A DNA stretch of 64,000 nt, from contig NZ_WIAO01000026.1 in the NCBI RefSeq assembly GCF_009451885.1, positions 21,845 through 85,844 on the forward strand. Reading direction: 5' to 3'. This document shows positions 41,356-50,020 of this stretch, one piece after another. Every line of letters starts with the position of its first letter. Positions within the stretch are counted from its first letter, which is position 1. The notes under the pieces are model-generated. The model did no database searches and had not been told where the DNA came from. It was given only the letters and a program-made list of their open reading frames with translations. The DNA comes from Glycomyces albidus (GTDB lineage: Bacteria; Actinomycetota; Actinomycetes; Mycobacteriales; Micromonosporaceae). The translations under genes were made by a program, and so were the position numbers.

Positions 41356-42841
41356 CGGCGGCTCCGACCGGGACCGCGGCCCGCTCGGCCGCCTGCACCA
41401 GGGGCGCCTTCGCGCCGTGGCCGATGCCCGCGTACACCTCGGGCCGGGCCTTTTTGAGGAACAGCCCCCAGCCGGCGCCCAGGAGTGCCAGCGCGCCGAA
41501 GAGGATCGGCACCAGCGTCGGCAGGAGCGACCCCTCCTCGACGCCGAGCAGCGTGTGGAAGTGGATCACGGACAGGTACATGACCCCGCCCATCACCAGG
41601 ACCGCGAGGACCGGCGCGATGACCGCGGCCCAGACCGACTCGTCGCGCCGATCCCGCGCGAAGTAGGTCAGGACCGCGATGGCGCAGGTCAGGATGAGCG
41701 CGATCAGGCCGATGCCCGACGCGGTGCCGAGGTAGAAGAACAGGTGCACCAGCGGGTCGAGCCCGAGCACGGCCCACAGGACGAGCACCGCGCCGCCGAC
41801 GGCGGTCTGGGTGACCGACGCGGCCACCGGCGCGCAGGTGCGCACCGAGGTGCGGCCGAGCCACGAGAAGACGACCTGCTCGCGCCCGAGCGCGAACAGG
41901 TACCGCGCGGTCGTGTTGTGGAAGCTCAGGGCCGCGGCGGTGACCGAGGTGAGCAGGAGGACCTGGCCGATCGTCACCCACGCGCCGCCGAGCTGGTCGC
42001 CGGCGAGGGTGAACATGAGGTCGGGGTCGGCGCTGGCCGCGACCACGTCGTCGTCGCCGACGGCGGTGATGATCGACCACGACGCGGCGATGTAGATGAC
42101 GGCGAGGATGCCGATCGTGGCGAGCGTGGCGCGCGCGACGGTGCGTTTGCGGTCGCGGGCCTCCTCGCCGTAGACGGTGGGCGATTCGAAGCCGATGAAG
42201 CCGATGACGGCCAGGGCGAGCACGGCTCCGGCGGCCTCGCCGCCGAGCGCGCTCGGCGAGAGCGAGGCGAAGGACAGGCCGTCCGCGGGGTGCGCGAAGT
42301 TCGAGACGCTGAACAGGAGGATGACCGCGACCTCGACGGTGAGGAGCACGGCCAGGACCTTCGCGTTGATGTCGACCGCGCGGGTGCCGAGCAGGCCGAC
42401 CAGCACCCAGGCGGCGAGGGCGAACACCCACCACGGCAGGGACAGGCCCGTGCGCTCGAACAGGCCCTGCGCGGTGATGCCGAGCAGGCCGTAGAGGCTG
42501 ATCTGGAGGGCGCAGTAGGCGGTGGCGGCGACCCACGCGGCGGCGACGCCGGGGACCCGGCCCAGGCCCCGGGCGACGAACGCGTACATCGCGCCGGCGT
42601 TGGCGATATGCCGGGCCATCGCGGTGTAGCCGACGCTGAACAGCCACAAGGAGACCGCGATGATCACGTAGCCGAGCGGGATGCCGATCTGGCCGGCCAC
42701 GGCGAACATGACGACGACGCCGCCGGCGATCACCGTGAGCGGGGTGGCGGCGGTGAGGGAGAAGTGGAGGAGGCTGAAGGTTCCGAGTTTGTCGCGGGCC
42801 AGTGCGGACTGGACCGCGCTCGCCGGTGAGGGAGCTGACAT
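41348..42841 (-). CDS. APC-family amino acid permease
   Basis: Cation-coupled amino acid/polyamine transporter of 497 aa with about 12 hydrophobic helices. The family block near helix 6 (VIGFIGFESPTVYGEEARD) is clear, with SFHNTTARYLFALGRE about 120 residues later. ATG at 42841. Transcribed after the GPP34 gene (23-bp gap) and coupled to a GNAT gene. The substrate cannot be deduced. Confidence 0.92.
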   Translation of the reverse strand: MSAPSPASAVQSALARDKLGTFSLLHFSLTAATPLTVIAGGVVVMFAVAGQIGIPLGYVIIAVSLWLFSVGYTAMARHIANAGAMYAFVARGLGRVPGVAAAWVAATAYCALQISLYGLLGITAQGLFERTGLSLPWWVFALAAWVLVGLLGTRAVDINAKVLAVLLTVEVAVILLFSVSNFAHPADGLSFASLSPSALGGEAAGAVLALAVIGFIGFESPTVYGEEARDRKRTVARATLATIGILAVIYIAASWSIITAVGDDDVVAASADPDLMFTLAGDQLGGAWVTIGQVLLLTSVTAAALSFHNTTARYLFALGREQVVFSWLGRTSVRTCAPVAASVTQTAVGGAVLVLWAVLGLDPLVHLFFYLGTASGIGLIALILTCAIAVLTYFARDRRDESVWAAVIAPVLAVLVMGGVMYLSVIHFHTLLGVEEGSLLPTLVPILFGALALLGAGWGLFLKKARPEVYAGIGHGAKAPLVQAAERAAVPVGAAGE

Positions 42842-42864
42842 GGGGCGTGACTCCTAAGTGCGTA

Positions 42865-43536
42865 CTAGAGGTTGCCGGTGATGGCGGTGTCCGCCACCGC
42901 GGCGGTGAGGTGCCCGCGGATCGCCTGGAGCGGCGCGGGCAGCACCCGCAGATGGCCCTCGGCGTATTCGCGCGCGCCGGGGGGCATCTGGGAGTACAGG
43001 GGTTTCGACAGTCCGACGGCCTCGGTGAGAGCGAGGAGGAATGCGTCGAGCAACGGCATTCGTCGATCCATCGTGGACAGATGGCGGCGCAGCCGGGCGA
43101 GCGGCGCCTGGGCGATCAGGGCGTCCGCCGCGTCATAGGTGACCTGCACCTTGCCGAGCCAGCGGCTGCGGTGCTCCCCGCGCACCATCAGCCCGGCCAC
43201 GACCATGTGCTCGGCGGTCTTGGTCTGGGTGTCGGCGATGGCCAGGTATTCGAGCCATTGGGACACGGCGAGGGCGTCCGGCTCGCCTTGGACGAGCTCG
43301 GTCAGCCACAGCCCCAGCGAATCCCGCGGAGGACCGCCGCGCGGCTCCGGCACCACCAGGTCCCGGCCCTCGTGGCTCCGGACGGCGAGGTGGCCCGAGA
43401 ACACCAGTTCCGCCAGCAGCGCCGCGCCGAGACCCAGCCCGATGACGCGCGGCGCGACCGCGGGTTTGTAGAAGTCGTGGTAGGCGGTGATGAGATAGGC
43501 GTCGTAGACCAGCCGGGGGGTGGGTGCGTCGGGCAC
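42865..43536 (-). CDS. GPP34 (GOLPH3-like) family protein
   Basis: Protein of 223 aa related to the bacterial GOLPH3/VPS74 (GPP34) family, all-alpha proteins that bind phosphoinositides in eukaryotes and have no settled bacterial role. The diagnostic N-terminal GLGAALLAELVFSGHLAV segment is present. GTG at 43536 is chosen because AGGAAGG lies 9-10 nt upstream. An ATG at 43578 is in frame but coincides with a -10-like TATCAT (43577-43582), which would serve the shorter form. Heads a minus-strand unit with the permease and GNAT genes. Confidence 0.82.
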   Translation of the reverse strand: MPDAPTPRLVYDAYLITAYHDFYKPAVAPRVIGLGLGAALLAELVFSGHLAVRSHEGRDLVVPEPRGGPPRDSLGLWLTELVQGEPDALAVSQWLEYLAIADTQTKTAEHMVVAGLMVRGEHRSRWLGKVQVTYDAADALIAQAPLARLRRHLSTMDRRMPLLDAFLLALTEAVGLSKPLYSQMPPGAREYAEGHLRVLPAPLQAIRGHLTAAVADTAITGNL

Positions 43537-43689
43537 CGGGAGTGATCCTTCCTGTACAGAAGCATTCGATCGGATCATGATACGGTCACACGTTTTCGCG
43601 GTTCATATCGGTATTGCGACTAATTCGCCCCTGCTAGAAACCTTGTTGTGAATTGGAGCGCTCTACACGCCGTGAGGCCCGAACGCACA

Positions 43690-43723
43690 GAAGCTCCGCA
43701 CCTTTTGGACGGTGCGGAGCTTC
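43690..43723 (-). terminator. Terminator
   Basis: Perfect 13-bp stem GAAGCTCCGCACC (43690-43702) with 43711-43723 and an 8-nt loop, 14 bp past the stop of the DUF3817-like gene. The 158 bp between it and the GPP34 start contain that gene's promoter and no other gene. Confidence 0.8.
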
Positions 43724-43736
43724 CGGGGGCGGTGTG

Positions 43737-44000
43737 TCACACGGTGGCGTCCGGGGCCGGTAGTGCGCGCGCGGCGAGGAGGCCGCCGACCGCCGGGACG
43801 AGCGCGAGCAGCCAGACGCGGTGGCGGCCCTGCGAGAGGAGGGCCGCGGCGATCACGGTGAGCGTGTAGGCGAGGCCGTGGAGCGGGCCCAGGATGCTCG
43901 AGAGGAGTTGCAGGTGGACGGTGGCGAGGTTCGCCATCATGAGCAGGAAGGTCGACAGCTCGACCGCCCCGATGAGGTGCAGGACGCGGCGGGGCTCCAT
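43737..44000 (-). CDS. DUF3817-like small membrane protein
   Basis: Membrane protein of 87 aa with three hydrophobic stretches and the family-like spacing of polar residues (GAVELSTF, GPLHGLAYTLTV). DUF3817 proteins have no known activity. ATG at 44000 abuts the stop of the upstream DUF2269-like gene (1 bp gap), so they are co-translated. Confidence 0.75.
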   Translation of the reverse strand: MEPRRVLHLIGAVELSTFLLMMANLATVHLQLLSSILGPLHGLAYTLTVIAAALLSQGRHRVWLLALVPAVGGLLAARALPAPDATV

Positions 44001-44001
44001 C

Positions 44002-44541
44002 TCAGACCCCCGTCGTCGAGCCGGGCCGGTAGATCATCAGGACCACGACGATCGCCCAGAGCAGGTTGAAGACGCCCGTGGCCATGGCGAGGCTGCGGCC
44101 GGCCGCGGTCGCGGCATCGGCGCCGGGCACCGCCTCGCCGCGGTCGGGTGCAGTGTCGAGAGCAGCGTCGAGGGCACTGTCGAGTGCACCGTCGGTTGCG
44201 CGGTCGAGGGACTCGAGGCCGCGGCGCTGCGTAGGGAGGATGACCGCGATGAGGACGGCGGCCGCGCTCGCGGTGAGGATCATCGAGGTGATGAGCCAGG
44301 CGTCGCCGAGGACGCCGAGGCTCGCGCCGGTCGCGACGCCGAAGACCGGAACGATCGCGCCGATGACGGCGTAGACGCGGGTGATGCGGTGCAGGATCGC
44401 GACCGCGGCGGTCTTGCGCGGGTTCCCGGGATCGTGCGCGGCGGCGCGGAGCGCCGGCGGGAACATGCTGGCGGCGATCGCGACGGGTCCGATGGTGAGG
44501 ATCGCGGCGAGCACGTGGACGGAGAGCAGGAACGCGGTCAT
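44002..44541 (-). CDS. DUF2269-like integral membrane protein
   Basis: Protein of 179 aa starting with the LLSVHVLAAILTIGPVAIAASMF helix that typifies DUF2269 proteins; four membrane helices in all. Between helices 3 and 4 is an acidic loop (DGALDSALDAALDTAPD) encoded by imperfect 12-bp repeats (about 44150-44215) and probably variable in length. ATG at 44541, with GGAGC upstream. Divergent from the GlxA-type regulator, which might control it. Function unknown. Confidence 0.75.
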   Translation of the reverse strand: MTAFLLSVHVLAAILTIGPVAIAASMFPPALRAAAHDPGNPRKTAAVAILHRITRVYAVIGAIVPVFGVATGASLGVLGDAWLITSMILTASAAAVLIAVILPTQRRGLESLDRATDGALDSALDAALDTAPDRGEAVPGADAATAAGRSLAMATGVFNLLWAIVVVLMIYRPGSTTGV

Positions 44542-44702
44542 GCGCCCGCTCCGGTGCGGCGTCGGGTCATGGAGGTCCTTTCGGTTGCTTCGTGGCTCCC
44601 CCATGCTCGCGCCGCGGCCGCCGCCCGCCAATGGCTGGACGGCCATATTCCGCCTGAATCCGGCCATGGGCTCGGGACCTCGGATTCGGTTACGATCAGG
44701 CC

Positions 44703-45641
44703 ATGCACACCGTCGTGGTCCTCGCTCTGGAGGACGCCATCGCGTTCGATCTGGCCACACCGATGGAGGTGTTCGGCCGGGTGCGGCTTCCCGACGGGCG
44801 GCCGGGGTACCGGGTCGTCGCGGCCGGGGAGCGCCCGGTGACGTCGGCGGGTCCGATCCGGATCGCGACCGACGCGGGCCTGGAGGCGCTCGAGCGGGCG
44901 GACCTGGTCGTGGTGCCGGGCCGGAACGACCCGCTCCGCGCGACCTCGCCCGCGGTCCTCGAAGCGCTGCGGCTCGCCTCCGAGCGCGGGTCGCGGATCG
45001 CCTCGATCTGCGTCGGGGCGTTCACGCTCGCCGAGGCCGGCCTGCTCGACGGGAGGCGGGCGACCACGCACTGGCTGGTGGCGGAGCAGCTCGCGCGCCG
45101 CCACCCGAACGTGAAGGTGGATCCCGACGTGCTCTACGCCGACGCCGGCCAGGTGCTCACGTCGGCGGGGGCCGCGGCCGGGCTCGACCTGTGCCTCCAC
45201 ATCGTGCAGCGCGACTACGGCGTGGCCGTGGCGGCCGACGCGGCGCGGCTGGCGGTGACCCCGTTGCAGCGCACGGGAGGACAGGCGCAGTACATCCTGC
45301 GCAACCGCCCGACCTACCAGACGGCGACCCTCGAGCGCGTTCTCGCGTGGATCGAGGAGAACGCGCACCGCAGCCTCTCGCTGGCGGACATCGCCGCGGC
45401 CGCGGGTGTGAGCGTGAGGACGCTGACGCGGCGGTTCGCGGCGGAGACGGGCCAGAGCCCGATCCAGTGGCTCGGCGGCGTGCGCATCCGCCACGCCCAG
45501 GAGCTGCTGGAGACGACCGACCACACCGTGGAGCGGATCGCGGCGCAGACCGGGTTCCCGAGTCCGAGCAACTTCCGGGCGCAGTTCGCGCAGACCGTCG
45601 GGGTCGCTCCCGGGGCCTACCGGCGGACGTTCAGGCGCTGA
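44703..45641 (+). CDS. GlxA-type AraC regulator with DJ-1/PfpI domain
   Basis: Transcription factor of 312 aa: an N-terminal DJ-1/PfpI-like domain (about 1-175, with the nucleophile-elbow-like SICVGAFTLAEAGLLDG) and two C-terminal AraC HTH motifs (about 220-310, SLADIAAAAGVSVRTLTRRF). ATG at 44703 lies 6 nt after a -10-like TACGAT (44691-44696) with no ribosome site, so probably leaderless. Divergent from the DUF2269/DUF3817 pair. Effector unknown. Confidence 0.92.
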   Translation: MHTVVVLALEDAIAFDLATPMEVFGRVRLPDGRPGYRVVAAGERPVTSAGPIRIATDAGLEALERADLVVVPGRNDPLRATSPAVLEALRLASERGSRIASICVGAFTLAEAGLLDGRRATTHWLVAEQLARRHPNVKVDPDVLYADAGQVLTSAGAAAGLDLCLHIVQRDYGVAVAADAARLAVTPLQRTGGQAQYILRNRPTYQTATLERVLAWIEENAHRSLSLADIAAAAGVSVRTLTRRFAAETGQSPIQWLGGVRIRHAQELLETTDHTVERIAAQTGFPSPSNFRAQFAQTVGVAPGAYRRTFRR

Positions 45642-45645
45642 TCGG

Positions 45646-46002
45646 TCAGCCGATCACGTCGCAGTACGGCTGGACCGTCTCGACGATCGTCGGGCCCTCG
45701 GCCTCCTCGACGCCGAACAGCGAGGCGGCGTCGCGGGCGAGCTGCTCCTCGTCGGCGCCTTCGGCCGCGGAGGTGCAGAGCTGCTGCGCGCCGTCGACGA
45801 TCTCGGCGGCGGTGACGTCGGGGGCGATCTCCTGGAGCTCCGAGGCGAGATCGGTCGGGAAGTCGGGGGCGAGGTCCTCCAGGGACTCCTGGTAGTCGGG
45901 CAACGTGGGCGTTTCGATGGGCAGCTCCCCTTCGCCGCAGGCGGAGAGCGCCAGTGCGGAACCGAAGGCGAGTGCGAGCGCGGCGATTTTCCGTCGTGCC
46001 AT
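45646..46002 (-). CDS. Small lipoprotein, DUF732-like
   Basis: Protein of 118 aa with a lipoprotein signal (lipobox LSAC, Cys22) and a short acidic mature domain. Two further cysteines (QLCTS and QPYCDVIG) are likely disulfide-bonded. The helical C-terminal pattern resembles mycobacterial DUF732 proteins, but the match is weak. ATG at 46002 has AGGAG 8 nt upstream. Converges on the GlxA-type gene with 4 bp between them. Confidence 0.75.
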   Translation of the reverse strand: MARRKIAALALAFGSALALSACGEGELPIETPTLPDYQESLEDLAPDFPTDLASELQEIAPDVTAAEIVDGAQQLCTSAAEGADEEQLARDAASLFGVEEAEGPTIVETVQPYCDVIG

Positions 46003-46082
46003 GGGAACAGCTCCTTTGCGAGACTTGCGGCCACGGTATCAATACATTTGCGGATCACCGAGACGATTCAGGATGGGTTCGG

Positions 46083-47060
46083 TCACAAGGCGGCGAATCG
46101 GGTTGCGAGACGGGCGAATGCGCGCGCGAGTTCGGGCGGGTCCGCGGCCTCGACGTCCGCGTCGAAGCGGGCGAAGGAGGCCGCCAGCGCGGTCCACGAC
46201 CACGAGCCGAGGCTGACGCGGCAGCGGCCGGGGCCGAGGGGTTCGACGCGGCCGTCGCCGATGTACGGGGCCACGGCGTCCGCGGAGGCGAGGAGGACCG
46301 CCTCGCCTCGGCAGGGCCAGTCGGGATCGCCGGCGGCACCGCGGAAGCGGGCCTGCACGAAGGCGGTCACGTCGCCGCCGGGCAGGTCGCGGGGCGTGAA
46401 GCGCGGTCCGGCGGGGGTGCGGGGTGCGATCCGGTCGACGCGGAAGATGCGCCAGTCGCCGCGGTCGAGGTCCCAGGCGACGAGGTACCAGCGGTCGTTC
46501 CAGGTGGCCAGGTGGTGCGGCTCGGTGCGGCGTCTGGTGTCGCCGCGTTCGCGGCGGTGGTCGAAGGCGTGGTCGGGCCGCTGGTCAGGGCGGTAGTCGA
46601 AGCGCAGTTCGTACCGGTCCCTGACGGCCGCGGCGAGCGTGAGCAGGACGCCGGTGTCGACCGGGGCCGGGCGCGGGCCGCGGGGCACGGCGGCGACCTG
46701 GACGGCGTCGACCCGGCGGCGCAGGCGCGGCGGCAGGACCTGGCGGACCGTGGCGAGCGCGAGCGCCGCGGCCTCCTCCATCCCGGTGCCCACGGCGGTC
46801 CGGAGCGCGACGGCGAGGGCGACGGCCTGCTCGTCGTCGAACAGGAGCGGCGGGAGGGCCGAGCCGGGTTCGAGGCGGTAGCCGCCGTGGGGTCCGCGGA
46901 CCGCGGTGATGCGGTAGCCGAGGCCGCGGAGGCGGTCGACGTCGCGGCGGACGGTGCGCTCGCTGGTCTCGAGCCGGTCCGCGAGCTGCGGGCCGGTCCA
47001 GTCGGGGCGGGTCTGGAGGAGCGCGAGCAGGCGGAGGGTCCGCGACGAGGGTCCGGTCAT
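46083..47060 (-). CDS. WYL-domain (YafY-type) transcriptional regulator
   Basis: Protein of 325 aa with an N-terminal HTH_11 winged helix (about 8-60, WTGPQLADRLETSERTVRRDVDRL) and a WYL domain (about 140-215; its core here reads RWYLVAWDLDRGDWRIFRVDRI). A WCX region completes the C-terminus. WYL domains sense nucleic-acid or small ligands. ATG at 47060 follows a -10-like CAGGAT by 6 nt (47067-47072), another leaderless candidate. Divergent from a VOC gene, a pairing that recurs at 61.5-62.9 kb. Confidence 0.9.
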   Translation of the reverse strand: MTGPSSRTLRLLALLQTRPDWTGPQLADRLETSERTVRRDVDRLRGLGYRITAVRGPHGGYRLEPGSALPPLLFDDEQAVALAVALRTAVGTGMEEAAALALATVRQVLPPRLRRRVDAVQVAAVPRGPRPAPVDTGVLLTLAAAVRDRYELRFDYRPDQRPDHAFDHRRERGDTRRRTEPHHLATWNDRWYLVAWDLDRGDWRIFRVDRIAPRTPAGPRFTPRDLPGGDVTAFVQARFRGAAGDPDWPCRGEAVLLASADAVAPYIGDGRVEPLGPGRCRVSLGSWSWTALAASFARFDADVEAADPPELARAFARLATRFAAL

Positions 47061-47163
47061 GCGCCGATCCTGCCAGGAGGAGCGGACACTTCTCGGCCGG
47101 AATGCCGGTCACGCTGGGGCGGTACCGGGCGAGGGACGCCCGGGACCAGCGAAGGAGCACGAC

Positions 47164-47577
47164 ATGACCGTGAACGTCACACCCCATTTGAACTTCCGCG
47201 GCGAGGCCCGGGCGGCGCTCGAGTTCTACCGGTCCGTCTTCGGCGGCGACCTGGTCGTCTCGACCTACGGGGACTTGGGCGCGGCCCAGGACCCTGCCGA
47301 GGCCGACCTGGTGGTGTGGGGCCAGGTGTCGGCCCCCGGCGGCTTCCGGGTGATGGCCTACGACGTGCCGGCGGCGCTGCCGCTGAGCCGCGGCGAGGAC
47401 CCGTTCTTCGTGTCGGTGCGCGGCGGCGACGTCGCGGAGCTGACGGACCTGTGGGAGGGGCTTGCGAAGGGCGGCACCGTGGTCCAGCCGTTCGGACCGT
47501 CGGCGTGGGCCGAGGCGTACGGGATGGTGAAGGACCGCTTCGGGGTGACCTGGGTCCTCGATGTCGTCGCGGGTTAA
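47164..47577 (+). CDS. VOC-family protein (PhnB/YjdN type)
   Basis: Glyoxalase/bleomycin-resistance-fold protein of 137 aa, PhnB-like: TPHLNFRGEARAALEFYRSVFGG at the N-terminus and the closing DRFGVTWVLD. Such proteins bind metals and small ligands; many have no known reaction. ATG at 47164 has AAGGAG upstream. Its TAA overlaps the stop of the convergent histidine kinase gene. Probably regulated by the divergent WYL protein. Confidence 0.88.
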   Translation: MTVNVTPHLNFRGEARAALEFYRSVFGGDLVVSTYGDLGAAQDPAEADLVVWGQVSAPGGFRVMAYDVPAALPLSRGEDPFFVSVRGGDVAELTDLWEGLAKGGTVVQPFGPSAWAEAYGMVKDRFGVTWVLDVVAG

Positions 47578-48716
47578 GGGAACTCGACCGTGACGCGCAG
47601 GCCGCCGTCCCGGTTCGGGACGGCGGCCAGCGCCGCGTCGTGGACGCGCGCCACGGATTCCACGATGGAGAGACCGAGGCCGACGCCTTTGACGGACTCG
47701 ATGCGGTCGCGGCCCTCGCCGCGCCGGAACGGCTGGAAAAGCGCGTCGATCTCGTACGCGGCCACGATCGGACCGGTGTTGACGACGGTGAGGCGGGCGC
47801 GGCCGTCGACGGCGGCGGTCGCGATCGCGAGCGCGCCGCCGGGCCGGTTGTGCCGGATGCCGTTCGCGATGAGGTTGGCGACCAGGCGCTCCAGGAGGGC
47901 GGCGTCGCCGGCGGTGACCGCCTCCTCGGCCGAGACCTCGACGGCCACATCCGCTTCCGCGGCCTCGTGCGCGAACTGGGCGGCGACGTGGGAGGCGATG
48001 TCCGCCAGGTCGACCGGCACCGGGTCGGCGGGGGCGCGGTCGCTGCCGGCGAGGGTGAGCAGGCCGTCGATGAGGCGCTCGTGGCGCTCGTTGACGGCGA
48101 GGAGGTTCGCGGCGAGGCCGCGGACGCGGTGCCCGGCGTCGGCTTCGGCGGCGGCGACCTCGAGGAGGGTCCGGTTGATCGCCAAGGGCGTCTTCAGCTC
48201 GTGGGAGGCGTTGGCGACGAAGCGGCGCTGGCCCTCGAAGGCGCGGTCGAGGCGGGCGAGCATCCCGTCGAAGGTGTCGGCGAGGCGCTTGAGCTCGTCG
48301 TTGGGACCGCGGAGGTTGATGCGCTCGTGGAGGGAGCGGTCCGCGACCCGCCTGGCGGTGTCGGTGATCGCGTCGATCGGCCGCAGGACGCGCCCGGCCA
48401 TGAGGAACCCGAAGCCGACCGCGAGGAGGCCGATCACGCCGAGCGCGAAGGCCGAGCCGAGCAGGACCGCCTGGAGGGTGGCCGCGTTCGCGGCCTCCTG
48501 GCGTTCGATGACGGTGTCGATGAGGTCCGTGAGCTGCTCCTCGGTCATGCCGAGGTGGGCGCGGGCCTGGACGAGCGCCTCGAGCGACTCCCCGGGCTGC
48601 GGCAGGTTCGCGGCGATGCGGCTGCGCACGATCAGGTAGACGACGGTGGTGAGCACGGCGCCGGCGGCGAAGAACGCGCCGCCGTACCAGAGGGTGAGCC
48701 TCGTGCGGAGCCTCAT
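47574..48716 (-). CDS. Sensor histidine kinase
   Basis: Membrane kinase (380 aa): two transmembrane helices (about 10-30 and 82-105) flanking a short roughly 50-residue extracytoplasmic loop, HAMP (about 106-160), HisKA with phospho-acceptor His in NASHELKTPL, and HATPase_c (N box ANLIANGIRHN, G box KGVGLGLSIV). The start overlaps the response regulator stop by 4 bases. Likely senses envelope stress given the exporter divergent to the pair. Confidence 0.94.
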   Translation of the reverse strand: MRLRTRLTLWYGGAFFAAGAVLTTVVYLIVRSRIAANLPQPGESLEALVQARAHLGMTEEQLTDLIDTVIERQEAANAATLQAVLLGSAFALGVIGLLAVGFGFLMAGRVLRPIDAITDTARRVADRSLHERINLRGPNDELKRLADTFDGMLARLDRAFEGQRRFVANASHELKTPLAINRTLLEVAAAEADAGHRVRGLAANLLAVNERHERLIDGLLTLAGSDRAPADPVPVDLADIASHVAAQFAHEAAEADVAVEVSAEEAVTAGDAALLERLVANLIANGIRHNRPGGALAIATAAVDGRARLTVVNTGPIVAAYEIDALFQPFRRGEGRDRIESVKGVGLGLSIVESVARVHDAALAAVPNRDGGLRVTVEFP

Positions 48717-49381
48717 GGCCGGTCCTCCCTGATGACGTAGCCCGAACCGGGGACGGTCTCGATGACGGGCGGCTCGCCCAGCTTGCGGCGCAGCGTCATC
48801 ATCGTGACCCGGACGATGTTCGTCGCGGGATCGATGTGCTCGTCCCAGACCTTCTCCAGCAGCCGCTCGGAGGAGACGACGGCGGCGCCCGGGCGCATGA
48901 GCTCGGCGAGGACGCCGAACTCCTTCTTCGACAGCGGCAGGTAGCGGCCGCCGCGGAACACCTGGCGGCCCACCGTGTCGAGGGTGATCCCGGCGCGTTC
49001 GACCACAGGGGGCGCGGCGGGGGCGGTGCGCCGGGCGAGGGCGCGCACGCGGGCGACGAGCTCGGCGAACGCGAACGGCTTGGCGAGGTAGTCGTCGGCG
49101 CCGAGCGACAGACCGTGGACGCGGTCGTCGACCCCGGAGGAGGCGGTGAGCATGAGGACCCGGGTCGAGTGGGGCCCGGCGACGATCTTCCGGGTCAGGT
49201 CGTCGCCGCCGACGCGGGGCAGGTCGCGGTCGAGGACCGCCACGTCGTAGTCGTACGCGGCCAGGCGCAGCCGCGCGGCGTCGCCGTCGTAGCAGACGTC
49301 GACGGCCATGCCCTCGCTCCGCAGGCCCTTCGCGATCGCGTCGGCGAGCATCCGCTCGTCCTCGACCACCAGTACGCGCAT
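48713..49381 (-). CDS. OmpR/PhoB-family response regulator
   Basis: Two-domain regulator (222 aa). The receiver domain has the acidic pair (VEDE), phospho-acceptor Asp in VAVLDRDLP and Lys in YLAKPF. The C-terminal winged helix contains the LSKKEFGVL and TVPGSGYVIR blocks. ATG at 49381 has GGGGAGGAG upstream. Divergent from the lipoprotein-exporter operon across 135 bp that contain an 11-bp tandem direct repeat suited to this family, so the exporter is the probable target. Confidence 0.95.
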   Translation of the reverse strand: MRVLVVEDERMLADAIAKGLRSEGMAVDVCYDGDAARLRLAAYDYDVAVLDRDLPRVGGDDLTRKIVAGPHSTRVLMLTASSGVDDRVHGLSLGADDYLAKPFAFAELVARVRALARRTAPAAPPVVERAGITLDTVGRQVFRGGRYLPLSKKEFGVLAELMRPGAAVVSSERLLEKVWDEHIDPATNIVRVTMMTLRRKLGEPPVIETVPGSGYVIREDRP

Positions 49382-49420
49382 CCCGCGCTCCTCCCCTGTC
49401 GGTGACGATGCTGCCAGGTC

Positions 49421-49442
49421 CGGTGTAAGCGCGGCGTAAGCG
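49421..49442. promoter_or_regulatory. 11-bp tandem direct repeat, probable response-regulator site
   Basis: CGGTGTAAGCG (49421-49431) is followed immediately by CGGCGTAAGCG (49432-49442), differing at one base. OmpR/PhoB-type regulators bind head-to-tail 11-bp repeats. The site lies midway between the divergent regulator and lipoprotein starts. Confidence 0.7.
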
Positions 49443-49516
49443 CCGCCGCTGACGCCGACCACATGCGGCCGCGGCTTCACTTGCGGCGTCGATCCGAGAA
49501 CGAAGGAGACGCCACG

Positions 49517-50020
49517 ATGAGACGAGTACTGCTGGCCGCGGCCGCGCTGACGGCGCTGTCGCTGACGGCCGCGTGCAGTGACGAGCCGCAGGACGAGGTC
49601 GCGAGCGCCGGGGGCACGGCCTCCGAGGAGGCGTCCGAAGGGGACGCCGGCCAGGAGGAGGGCATCCAGGCGTTCGCCGAGTGCATGCGCGACGAGGGGG
49701 TGGACTTCCCCGATCCCGATCCGGACGGCGGTTTCGCCGAGGCCGAAGAGCTGCGGGAGGTCATGGAGGCCGAGCCGGAGGCCGTCGAGGCGTGCCAGGA
49801 TCACCTGGCGTCGGGCGAGGCCGACATGTCCGACCCGGAAGTGCAGGCCGCGCTGCTGGAGTTCTCGCAGTGCATGCGGGACAACGGGGTCGAGGACATG
49901 CCCGACCCGGGCGAGGACGGCTTCGGCCCCACCCTGCTGGAGGAGGGCCCGGCCGACCCGGAGTGGGACGCCGCGCTGGAGGCGTGCCAGGACCTCCTCG
50001 GAGAGGTGCGGGGCCAATGA
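49517..50020 (+). CDS. Lipoprotein with internal duplication, exporter-associated
   Basis: Lipoprotein of 167 aa (lipobox LTAAC, Cys20) with a Glu/Ser/Gly-rich linker. Two similar repeats follow: [12 protein letters not shown]...ACQDHL (about 55-98) and [13 protein letters not shown]...ACQDLL (about 115-160). Each contributes a conserved Cys pair, likely disulfides. It is very acidic (Asp/Glu-rich), which may reflect cation or peptide binding. ATG at 49517 has AAGGAG upstream and the stop overlaps the adaptor start. I do not know a function; genes of this kind commonly precede adaptor-MacB exporters in actinomycetes. Confidence 0.8.
   Translation: MRRVLLAAAALTALSLTAACSDEPQDEVASAGGTASEEASEGDAGQEEGIQAFAECMRDEGVDFPDPDPDGGFAEAEELREVMEAEPEAVEACQDHLASGEADMSDPEVQAALLEFSQCMRDNGVEDMPDPGEDGFGPTLLEEGPADPEWDAALEACQDLLGEVRGQ

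Noticed and set aside
43648..43869. Short plus-strand frame overlapping a terminator
   Set aside because: It reads through a strong hairpin and antisense to a membrane-protein gene; no ribosome site.
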